This document shows positions 36,820 to 45,000 of a DNA stretch of 64,000 bases, in pieces. This DNA is from Lysobacteraceae bacterium. Its GTDB lineage: Bacteria; Pseudomonadota; Gammaproteobacteria; Xanthomonadales; Xanthomonadaceae. Below the pieces are notes generated by a model. That model saw nothing but the letters and a program-made list of their open reading frames with translations, was not told where the DNA came from and did not search any database. The stretch is from assembly GCA_016789405.1 (NCBI GenBank), contig JAEUPQ010000032.1:97076-161075 (forward strand), in the 5' to 3' direction. The position numbers and the translations under genes were made by a program. Every line of letters starts with the position of its first letter. Positions within the stretch are counted from its first letter, which is position 1.

Positions 36820-37470
36820 TCAGCGCTGGCCGCGCGACTTTCGCAACTGGTTGATCGCCCGTCGCACCTGCTTGCGCTGGTCCGCATGCGGATCGTGCGC
36901 AGGCGCAGTGACCACCAGCCGCTTGTTTTCCGCCACCAAACGCTCTGCCGCCCAACTGGCCAGCGCGATGATGGCCGTCGTTCCCAGCGCATCTTCGTCC
37001 CGATCGACACCGAAAAGGATGCGAATCTGCTCCCTCAGCTTCGGCGGAATAGTAATCATCGATCGCTGCGTTCGCTTGCCGTCCCGGGTCATGTAGTCGG
37101 GGATTCGCGCCTGCCGCCCGATGTCCAAATGAACCTTCCGACCGTCGCGGGTGAACGGCTTTTCCACATCGAAATCCCAGAACGCCTTTCTCGTCGGCAG
37201 GTCGCCTGCAGCCAGGAGGAGTTGGGGATCGACCTTCGCCAAGTCGATATCAGCCTGAGCCGCCACCCGCGTCGCCGTGCGTTTGGTGCCCGAGTGGACG
37301 GCCTTGACCGCAGCGCTGAGGTCACGATTGCCGGCCTTTTTCGCGGCCGGCTTGTTGGCGGGAACCTTCTTGACCGCTGCCTTCTTCGTGGTCGGCTTGG
37401 CCGCCTTCTTCACTGCCATGGGTTCGGTCGCCGGATTCGCCGGCCCTGATTGGGTAGGGGCATCCATCAT
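36820..37470 (-). CDS. Lys-rich partner protein of the ParA-like ATPase
   Basis: 216 residues. The N-terminal 50 are Lys/Ala/Pro-rich, histone-tail-like (AVKKAAKPTTKKAAVKKVPA). The C-terminal 100 hold a compact domain (TQRSMITIPPKLREQIRILF, then GTTAIIALASWAAERLVAEN) that may be a ribbon-helix-helix fold, and a basic end. Its ATG overlaps the parA stop by 4 nt. Position and basic tail suit the centromere-binding partner of a ParA, but ParB motifs are absent. Confidence 0.65.
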   Translation of the reverse strand: MMDAPTQSGPANPATEPMAVKKAAKPTTKKAAVKKVPANKPAAKKAGNRDLSAAVKAVHSGTKRTATRVAAQADIDLAKVDPQLLLAAGDLPTRKAFWDFDVEKPFTRDGRKVHLDIGRQARIPDYMTRDGKRTQRSMITIPPKLREQIRILFGVDRDEDALGTTAIIALASWAAERLVAENKRLVVTAPAHDPHADQRKQVRRAINQLRKSRGQR

Positions 37471-38051
37471 GCCGCTACCCGCCCCATGGTCGTCAACCCG
37501 TGAATCGCAGACGCGATGCAGTCAATCTCCGCTTGCGCGTCGCCGGCCCACCGTCCGGGAAGATCGAACACCGATTGGCCCAGGTCGTAGCTGGCGCTGT
37601 AAGCGGCGCGCTCTCGCACCACAAGGGCACCGGCCAGTTCCGGCGCGGTGAGGCGCGCCCGGTGCTCTGCCCGGCGCTCGTTCACGCGATTGGCCACGAT
37701 CACGTGAGGCAGCCCGCGCTCCTGCACGAAAGCAAGGGTGTGGAGGAAAACGACGAAGCTGACGGCGTCCAGCAGCGTTGGGATCAGGTAGATGTCGGCC
37801 TGTGGAACCACGCCATTCACCGGCATGCGGGGAGCGGTGTCGATGATCTCCACCTGGAAGCCCGGCGAGCGAGAGCTGCCCACTGAGAACGGCGTTTCCT
37901 CGGCCAGCGCGGCCCATGCCAATGCAGAGCCCTGCGGATCCCGGTCATGGAGCAAGGTGCGCTGCCGTTGCTTGGCGTAGAAGGCAGCCAGTTGCAGGGA
38001 CAACGTGGTGCGGCCGCAGCCGCCCTTGAAGTTCAACGCGCAGATGCGCAT
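37467..38051 (-). CDS. ParA-like ATPase with altered P-loop
   Basis: 194 residues from ATG 38051 (GAGG 6 nt upstream). MinD/ParA superfamily: deviant Walker A KGGCGRTT (9-16), DRDPQGSALAW and VEIIDTAPRMP. The second P-loop Lys of KGGxGK[T/S] is Arg14 here, which in most P-loop proteins would cripple hydrolysis; the signature Lys9 is kept. Likely maintains the element with its overlapping partner. Promoter and palindrome directly upstream (38067-38108). Confidence 0.85.
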   Translation of the reverse strand: MRICALNFKGGCGRTTLSLQLAAFYAKQRQRTLLHDRDPQGSALAWAALAEETPFSVGSSRSPGFQVEIIDTAPRMPVNGVVPQADIYLIPTLLDAVSFVVFLHTLAFVQERGLPHVIVANRVNERRAEHRARLTAPELAGALVVRERAAYSASYDLGQSVFDLPGRWAGDAQAEIDCIASAIHGLTTMGRVAA

Positions 38052-38066
38052 GGCGGCCTCGTTTAT

Positions 38067-38108
38067 GGGTAGGTGCAACTACCCTAACTGTGCTGCGTCG
38101 CAGCGCAA
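38067..38108 (-). promoter_or_regulatory. Element promoter and palindromic operator of parA (copy B)
   Basis: Minus strand TTGCGC (38108-38103), 16-bp spacer, TAGGGT (38086-38081). The operator GGGTAG-N6-CTACCC (38067-38084) overlaps the -10 and the start. The spacer of the palindrome (GTGCAA) is close to that of copy A (GTGCGC). Confidence 0.7.
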
Positions 38109-38174
38109 GAGATCGGGCGTGCGAGAAATTTAGTCATTCAACGCGCCGACAACGCTCGGCCTCACGCACCACGC

Positions 38175-38765
38175 TCAGGCGGCTTCTGCGCGATCGACGA
38201 TGCAATCGACCTCTAGCTGCATCATGGCCGCTTGCTCCGTCTCGCGCCTCAGGGTCGACGAGTGCTTTTGCAACAAGTCGTGGCCCGTAACCACCGATGG
38301 GTGGGCGGCATGCCAAGCTCGCAGCGCCGGGGGCTGGTGCCGTCCACACTCTTCGGCGATGGTTCGTCCCACGTCCACCACCGACAATTCGCACCGCCCG
38401 CTCACGGGATTGAAGCGAGGAGTCAGCCGGCGCCCGATCGGCAGGTATGGGCACGCACCGGCGTCGAGCAGCGCCTGGACCATGGTGTCGAAGACTCCGG
38501 CCGCTTGCGCCTGGCCGGCGGAGTGCCGAACCGCATACGCTTTGCACGCCAGGTGAAGCGCGGTCAGGCCCAGCTCACCGTAGGTTTCGTTCACCAAGTC
38601 CGGTGCCTTCCACGCCGGAGAGTTGGCTTGTTTCTGAGCGTCATACAGCATTTCGTCAACCGCCGCGATCGTGCGAAGTTGCTCCAATGCCTGACGCAGT
38701 GTGTCCACGTCACCGCTCTGGATCGCACGGAAGAGCATCGGTGCCACCTTGTGATTCGCGCTCAT
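38175..38765 (-). CDS. Ankyrin-like protein 2
   Basis: 196 residues, no signal. One clear ankyrin-like unit (LGLTALHLACKAYAV to MVQALLDAGACPYLP, about 66-112). N-terminal part MLFRAIQSGDVDTLRQALEQL is also repeat-like. Shares the LYDA-K-x-APW segment with the ankyrin protein at 27167. Second gene behind promoter D and overlapping the 72-aa gene by 4 nt. Role unknown. Confidence 0.75.
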   Translation of the reverse strand: MSANHKVAPMLFRAIQSGDVDTLRQALEQLRTIAAVDEMLYDAQKQANSPAWKAPDLVNETYGELGLTALHLACKAYAVRHSAGQAQAAGVFDTMVQALLDAGACPYLPIGRRLTPRFNPVSGRCELSVVDVGRTIAEECGRHQPPALRAWHAAHPSVVTGHDLLQKHSSTLRRETEQAAMMQLEVDCIVDRAEAA

Positions 38766-38980
38766 GCCCGGCCCTCCCCGCGCTTCGACAGTTCCTTGCT
38801 CACTCGCTGAGCCATTCGGGCGATGCGTCGCTGCTTCTCCCGGATGCGGCGGCAGTCCGGGCGGTCCGGCATGGTGCGCGCCCAGTGAGCGTTGACGGCG
38901 AGGGGATCCACCGCCACGTATCCAGGAGATCCGTGCGATCCGGCCGGAGTGGGGTTGAGAGGTTGCGGGTGAAAGATCAT
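38762..38980 (-). CDS. Small basic protein (72 aa)
   Basis: 72 residues: a Pro/Gly-rich start and a basic helix RRIREKQRRIARMAQRVSKEL. GGAGCAGATCG precedes the ATG. Its stop overlaps the next start (ATGA). No family recognised. Confidence 0.6.
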   Translation of the reverse strand: MIFHPQPLNPTPAGSHGSPGYVAVDPLAVNAHWARTMPDRPDCRRIREKQRRIARMAQRVSKELSKRGEGRA

Positions 38981-39000
38981 CGATCTGCTCCTAAGCTGTT

Positions 39001-39029
39001 TTTATGAGTAGGGGTTTGCTACTTGTCAA
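39001..39029 (-). promoter_or_regulatory. Promoter with operator in the spacer (copy D)
   Basis: Minus strand TTGACA (39029-39024), 17-bp spacer with GTAGCAAACCCCTAC (39022-39008), CATAAA (39006-39001). Twin of the site at 28306-28334. Confidence 0.7.
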
Positions 39030-39144
39030 ATCCTCTACGCACCCAGGAATAGCACTTCGTAAAGGCTTGTCAACACGCTGCTTTGACTAAAATTCAATTC
39101 TTTTCTGCACTTGCCAAAGCGCACGTTGTGTCCATGCTCTATCT

Positions 39145-40800
39145 ATGCTTCCTTCCCGCCAACACGTTTTGTGCACTCCATCAAAGCTCTCAACAAGCGT
39201 GCGCTCGGCACTCGGCTTCACGCTGTTGGAAAGTCTCCTCGCCATCGGCGGGTTGGCGGTGCTGTCGGGCGTCGCCCTTGTCGCTTACGTCAACACGTCC
39301 ACGAAATCTGGAATCCGCAACACGGTAGAGGGCGTGCGCACGACAGCGCAGAAGATCGAACGTTCTTGGGGCCTGCTCGGCCACTACGCCGGCGTGAGCG
39401 CGATCGCGGTTCGACGGGACAACCTCGCACCGCCTGGATGGACCACCACCGACGCCACCCTCACGCACGCGTTCGGCGGCGGCGTGGGCATCCGTCCGTC
39501 GACGGTGGACCGCTACGGCGACGCGTTTGATGTGGAACTGTTCGACGTGCCCCGGCGCGCTTGTATGGGCGTGGTGTCCAATCTTGCACGCGAGGTCCAT
39601 GCCGCGAAGGTCGGCGGGATCTTAGTGTTGCGCCGCGGTTCGGACCGCCTTGACCCAGCCGAGTTGGCTCAAGCCTGCGAAGCATTCGATGGAACCCTAA
39701 TCTTCACCTATCACCCCGGACCATTGGCCGGTTCTTCGGTCACCTCGGCGCTGGTGCTGCCGCCGGCTTCGCAGCCCGCGTCGCCGCCATCGCACCCTCC
39801 GATCGACGTGCCCGTCGGATCGGTGGCGCCGATTGCACCCGCTTCTCCAGGCACGGCGGTGGTGGTTGGAACGCCGCCTTCCGTCGCGCCGCCTCCTGCC
39901 ACCACACGGCCGCCCGGCTTCGTCCCGGTGTCTGTTGCACCGCTGGCGTCGCCACCGGTTCCCGTGCCGCCGTTGCTCGACCGATGCGTTCCCGCTTCCG
40001 AGTCGCGCATCCTCGGCTGTCCTTCAGGCTCGACGGGGCTCCAGGAGCAAACCCGACCCCTTCACTGCGGTGCCGACCCAGCCCATCCGGAAGCGTGGGC
40101 GGTGTCCTACACCCCGGGGCCTTGGACAACCGTCCGGAACACGTGCACGCCCGCAACGTGCCCCGGCGGCGCACCGCCCGCGTGGCAATTCACGTGCGGG
40201 GGTGGGTGCGACACCAGCCCCGCATTCGCGGCGTGGTTCTCGCTCCTGGACGACGCAAAGGGCGCCATGCCGCCGGGCGCGCCTTGGCCTTCGCTGGGCA
40301 GCCTGACGTATGCGACCACGTATGACGCCCAGCCAACGCGCACCGGCGAAAGCGACTACATGTCGAACTCCGGGCGCTGCACGATGGACAACCTGGGCGA
40401 GAACTCGGCCCGGGTGCAGCGATTCACGGACAGCGCCGGCACGGTGAGCTACAACACCCGCTTGGACACGTGCGGCTGCCCACCGCCGCCCCCGCCGAAA
40501 GATCCCGTGCGCCTGACGGCTAGTCCGATGTGCCTCCGCACGTTCGTCTACACCACGGGCCAAGACCCAGCCGCCCGCCGCCTCATCTCCAACCTCACCG
40601 CATCGGCGGATGCCGGTTGGAGCATCGTGAGCTGGAACTCCGGGGGGCGATGCATGCCCAGCGGCAACTCCTGCACGGTCAACGTCGTGTGCGGCTCTGG
40701 GAACAGCACTTGGGCCATTTCGGTGCTGGGCCGAAACACCGCGACGGGGCAGGAATTCACGGCCACCCAGCAATGCGAATGCATCAGCCGAGGGTTATAG
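39145..40800 (+). CDS. Type IV pilin-like protein with Cys-rich adhesin-like end (PilV-like)
   Basis: 551 residues. Prepilin peptidase site G24|FTLLE with Glu29 (position 5), followed by the pilin helix LLESLLAIGGLAVLSGVALVAY. The next 150 residues (NTVEGVRTTAQKIERSWG) resemble the globular part of type IVb/PilV minor pilins. A Pro-rich hinge (about 205-285) leads to a C-terminal half with about 18 Cys. In IncI plasmids PilV is the tip adhesin that picks recipients; that role is inferred. No other pilus gene or prepilin peptidase is near. The start is uncertain because no clear ribosome site is visible. Confidence 0.75.
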   Translation: MLPSRQHVLCTPSKLSTSVRSALGFTLLESLLAIGGLAVLSGVALVAYVNTSTKSGIRNTVEGVRTTAQKIERSWGLLGHYAGVSAIAVRRDNLAPPGWTTTDATLTHAFGGGVGIRPSTVDRYGDAFDVELFDVPRRACMGVVSNLAREVHAAKVGGILVLRRGSDRLDPAELAQACEAFDGTLIFTYHPGPLAGSSVTSALVLPPASQPASPPSHPPIDVPVGSVAPIAPASPGTAVVVGTPPSVAPPPATTRPPGFVPVSVAPLASPPVPVPPLLDRCVPASESRILGCPSGSTGLQEQTRPLHCGADPAHPEAWAVSYTPGPWTTVRNTCTPATCPGGAPPAWQFTCGGGCDTSPAFAAWFSLLDDAKGAMPPGAPWPSLGSLTYATTYDAQPTRTGESDYMSNSGRCTMDNLGENSARVQRFTDSAGTVSYNTRLDTCGCPPPPPPKDPVRLTASPMCLRTFVYTTGQDPAARRLISNLTASADAGWSIVSWNSGGRCMPSGNSCTVNVVCGSGNSTWAISVLGRNTATGQEFTATQQCECISRGL

Positions 40801-40820
40801 TCAGCTGCGAATCGCCGCGA

Positions 40821-41225
40821 TCAACGCCCGATTAGGCGCTTGCCAATCAATCCAGCGGCAACCATCACCGACAACAATCCTGCTTGCTGGGCAAGCGTAT
40901 ACAACCTTCCTCGATTGCTGACTCGAGCGTTCTGCGCTTCGCGCTGCTCGCGCATTTCTTCCTTGAACTCCTGCCTCACTTCTGCACGTTCACCCGGCGA
41001 CTCTGCCCGGCGAAGCGCTTCGTTGTAGAACTCGCCAGCAACGTCCACCTGAGCCTTCGCGGTCGCTTCTTCCGCCGCTCCCATCGAGGCAAGCGACTCG
41101 ACGGATCGCTCAAGCCCCGATGTGGACAGCCCAGGTATCACGCCAGGCAATCGCCCCTTGCGCCCATCGGCACTTCCCTTTCCGCCTGTCTTTCCTGCAG
41201 TGTCCATCGCGCTGTCGTTGGTCAT
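40821..41225 (-). CDS. Tail-anchored helical protein
   Basis: 134 residues from ATG 41225, preceded by GGGGGAG. A long charged helix (about 65-105, RAESPGERAEVRQEFKEEMR) and a C-terminal membrane helix (AQQAGLLSVMVAAGLIG). No signal. Convergent with the pilin gene. No function known. Confidence 0.6.
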   Translation of the reverse strand: MTNDSAMDTAGKTGGKGSADGRKGRLPGVIPGLSTSGLERSVESLASMGAAEEATAKAQVDVAGEFYNEALRRAESPGERAEVRQEFKEEMREQREAQNARVSNRGRLYTLAQQAGLLSVMVAAGLIGKRLIGR

Positions 41226-41301
41226 GACTCCCCCTCTGGCTCGCCCATGATGGACAACCCCGCCGTCGAAAGAAAGGGGCGGGCTACCCGCCCTGTTTTG
41301 G

Positions 41302-41706
41302 TCAATCCTCACCCGGCATGAGGATGGTCAACACCGGTTCGCCGTTGTCCCCGGGCCCGATGTGCATCCACGCACGCACCTTCTGCGGAGCCGACTTGCC
41401 GTCGCGCCGGTCGACGCGCCACACCTCCAAATCCACCCGGTCAGTCCCCTCGCCAGCGCCCTTGGCGGCCCAATGGGCGCACACCAACACGTCGTGCAGG
41501 CGTCCGTCTTCGCTTTGGCCCAGTCCCGGCATTCTCGCGCTGTCTTGGGCATCCCACGCCACCAACTCAGACCACGCCCGAGCGGTGAGGCACACGGACA
41601 CCGTAAAGCCACGCTCGCGCGCCGGAACGGACACGTCGACCAGGACGCCGTCGCCGATGGCCTGCGCACGCGTGTAGCGGTAGATGAGATCGGATTCGTC
41701 AAACAT
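41302..41706 (-). CDS. DUF6573-like plasmid protein
   Basis: 134 residues from ATG 41706 (AAGGAGCTGAAT upstream). The start FDESDLIYRYTRAQAIGDGV with VDVS is typical of a family common on plasmids and integrative elements (DUF6573-like). It continues as a beta-rich domain to the end. Function unknown, but a good marker of mobile-element origin. Upstream of the tail-anchored gene on the same strand. Confidence 0.8.
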   Translation of the reverse strand: MFDESDLIYRYTRAQAIGDGVLVDVSVPARERGFTVSVCLTARAWSELVAWDAQDSARMPGLGQSEDGRLHDVLVCAHWAAKGAGEGTDRVDLEVWRVDRRDGKSAPQKVRAWMHIGPGDNGEPVLTILMPGED

Positions 41707-42009
41707 ATTCAGCTCCTTCACTGTTGGCCCGGCCCAGGGCATCCGGTCCGGATGACTTGGCATGGCCAACCCCTGCCCCACCGGTCGGCGCGGTCGAGGG
41801 AGGAAGCGGAAGCCTTGGTGCGGCCCGCAGCGAAGCGAGGACACGGGGCTGGAGCGCCCCTTGACCGGGGAAGCCGGTCGTTGGGGCTTCGCGGAGCGAT
41901 CAGGGCGTCAAGCGGCGTGCCGCGCATGCGGCACACCGATCAGCGCTTTTATCGGGCTCGGCGGAAGCGTTCCATGGCGCGCTGCCACCAAGTGCGCTGC
42001 TGCCGCACC
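41707..42009. other. Gene-free interval with hairpin
   Basis: About 300 nt without a supported gene. GTGCCGC-GCAT-GCGGCAC (41917-41934) is a perfect hairpin after the NTPase gene, without a T run. Confidence 0.45.
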
Positions 42010-45000
42010 TCAGGGCGTCCGCTTGGCTTTTGATGCCGACGACTTCGTGCCAGTCTTCTTCGTTTTTTTGGTAGGCGTCGCCTTCGCACGCTTTTCCCCT
42101 GCTCGTGCTTTTCCGTCGATTCCACGCTGAGTGAGGTCAATCCCCATAACGCGGATATCCTCAACCCCTGCGAATTGCGGCGAAATCGTCAACCAGTAAT
42201 TTTGCAATGCCTCGACGAGTGCTTTTAACCCCTTTATTTGCGTTCCATTGGGATGCGCCCATCGCTTCTGACCACCTGCATAAACGAGCAGGAAAATACC
42301 TCGGTTCGACTGCCGATCGCGCAAGTAGTCGCCGCACAATTGGACTTCCAATCGCTCAAACAGCGAAGGGCCCGTCCACCGCTCGGCAAGCTTCAACTCG
42401 CATGGCACGGAGCCAAAACCTGCGCCATGAAACTGAATATCTGGCTTCTTAGCGTCCGCAAGCTCACTTTCCTGGCTAATCGTGTAGCGCGACTGCGCGC
42501 GCTCTTTAAGGGCATTGCCGATAAACTGCCTAATCGCCCTCTCGTCCAATTCGAGCATGGATTGAGCAATGCTCGTGTCACCATGTTCTAGATCATAGCC
42601 ATAATCGCGAATACGGTCGATCGCAAGATCCCACATTTCGCGATGATTTCGCGGCGTGCGCTCCAGCCTGTCGCGAAAGCTGAGCACTTGGTCTACGGAC
42701 CACGGGGCCATGTCCGCATCGGCGATCGCCTTTTCCTTCGCGCGATATGCCATCCAGGGGCGTGACTGCTCACTTGGATGCGCCGCCGATATCTCCATCA
42801 TCGCCAAATATGCTTCCTTGCCCGGGGTTTCCTTTATGAAAGAGATCAGTGCGTTTCTGGCATCTTGTGCATCATCGCGCAACACTGGCGAATACGCGCC
42901 CTGATTCGCACGGTCGATATCTTCACTTTCGCGGATATAGCGATGCATCAACAAGTAAAGCGCTTTCATGTGTGCAACGGTGCGATAAGCTTCGCGCGCA
43001 TTCTTAGTCCTCCGGCGTCCACCCACAAGAGCGGTGATGAAGGTCATGGCGAACAGCGTTTGATCTTTAGCAGTCGCCAGACCTGCCAAGTGTGCCGAGA
43101 GCGACGGGATAGCAACATCAGGAGCCACACCCGCCCAACTTGCAAACCACAGCGGTCCCAAATGGAGGTTTCGCGTTGTCCGAGCCTTTCGCGCTGCCAG
43201 TTGGGCGATGGCAGCATCAGAAAGATTTGAACCGTGGAGAATTTCCAAGACATGCTCAAGCATGCTAAGCGACTTCGGCGACTTGCTAAGTCGCTCAATC
43301 ATCACAGGGGCCAAATCGTCCCACATCCAGGCGCCAGACCAACTGATCGTCGACAACAAATCGCGGCTCGGAGTGTCTGGGCCGGCGTGCGCAAACTCAT
43401 TGTCGATCTCCCTATTCACCACCTCTAACACCGCTTGCGAGTGCACTGCAAACAGCCTAGGCATCCAGTCAGGGAAGCCATTGAGTTCCAAGAGAGCATA
43501 ACGCGTGGCTCGAAGGACTTCTTCACGAGAAAGGCTATCTGCCCAGCCTTCGACTTCACGAGCCTCAATCGCCAGACCTGTCAATCCAAAGATGACCGCG
43601 AAGGGTGTGCTGTTTTCTACAGCACGCTCCGAACGCAGCTCAGGTTCATAGCCGCGCCAAAACGTCGTTGCGCCTTCACGGTAGGCTTCCGCCAGAAGCT
43701 CACCGAACTCCGGGATCAAACTCGGCCAGTTTCCATCGGTCCACTTACCCGACGAACCCTTGCCCTCCCTGATTTGATTGTGCAAGTAGTATTGTGCGTT
43801 CGTGGGCACCCCAGGTTTCGCGGCGCTGCGCACGCTGCCTAAATTGCTCGCCAGCCATTGCTTCCACTCCTGCTTGTTTCGCTCTTCGCGCTCATGACGC
43901 GCTTTGGCTTGCCTTTTGAATTTCGCATCTTGTCGGCGAAATGCGGCCCACTCACTTTTCGGCGGGTGAAGGAGCTTATGAAGGGCGCCGCTTATTTGTG
44001 GCTCGGACTTGGCAACCAGCTTCATCTGGCGGAGCCAGGTGGGCGGCCTTCCGGCTTGTCGATAAAGTGCGAATGCAAGGGATTGAGCGACCAGACGATC
44101 ATCAAGTTCACTACGCGAACGGGTGTCTTCCAAAAAATGTTCGAAGTAGCTCTCGTCAAAACGCCAATACGAGTGAAATGCACCTACTCGCCAATAGTCG
44201 GTTAGACGCTCAGCCTTCTTTTCTAAGCGCATTCGCGCATGCCCTGCGGCGTGCCAGAACAGTGCACGGTTGAGTTCACCCCATCGAGGAATCGCAATAG
44301 ACAAATCATCCGCAGGCTCATCAGTGCCGACATCTTCCCCGTATGCCGCCAACTCCGGAAGCATACTCAAAACACTCAGCGCAGAACTGCCCAGCATGGC
44401 GGCATCTTGCTCACGAATCATGCGCGAAACGAGCAGAGAAATACATTTGGTAAGCCATGCGTATTTTTCGGAAACCCCGTAATGAATTCGTTCTACCAAT
44501 GGTGGAGTTATGAGCAGGGCATATAAGCCATCCAGCAAATGCGGTAGCAAGGATGCCGGCATAATCTGAATTTTCTCTCCCAACACTCGCGCCAACGGAT
44601 CGTATGCATAGCGCTTCTTTCTCGACACCTTGGTAAGCGCAGCCAAAAGCCAATCCACTCCGCCGATATCAACCGGCATGTCTTTTGCCAGTTCAGCGAG
44701 CCATTCGCGGGCGTCATTCCCTTGCTCAGCGAGAAATCTTTGTCTAACGAGTGCCCTGTCTGTTTCAGACCCAATCACTTCAAGCGCCTGAAAGGCCGCA
44801 ATTCGCGTATTTATATCGCGCCCCGATTGTGCAAGCGCCCTCGCTTCCGGAAGTGCACCGATAATTTCGCCACGCCATACCATGCGCAAGAGAAGCCAGC
44901 TGATATCGGCGTTCCCTTCATGCTTCGCTAATAGCGCCTTGATCTCGTCGGTGAGGTCGACGTCGACAAAAAGCTCTGCGGACGAAAGATACGATGAGGG

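Noticed and set aside
36820..38051. ParA pair as evidence of a plasmid replication origin
   Set aside because: No replication initiator or iterons are visible; ParA pairs are also common on integrative elements.
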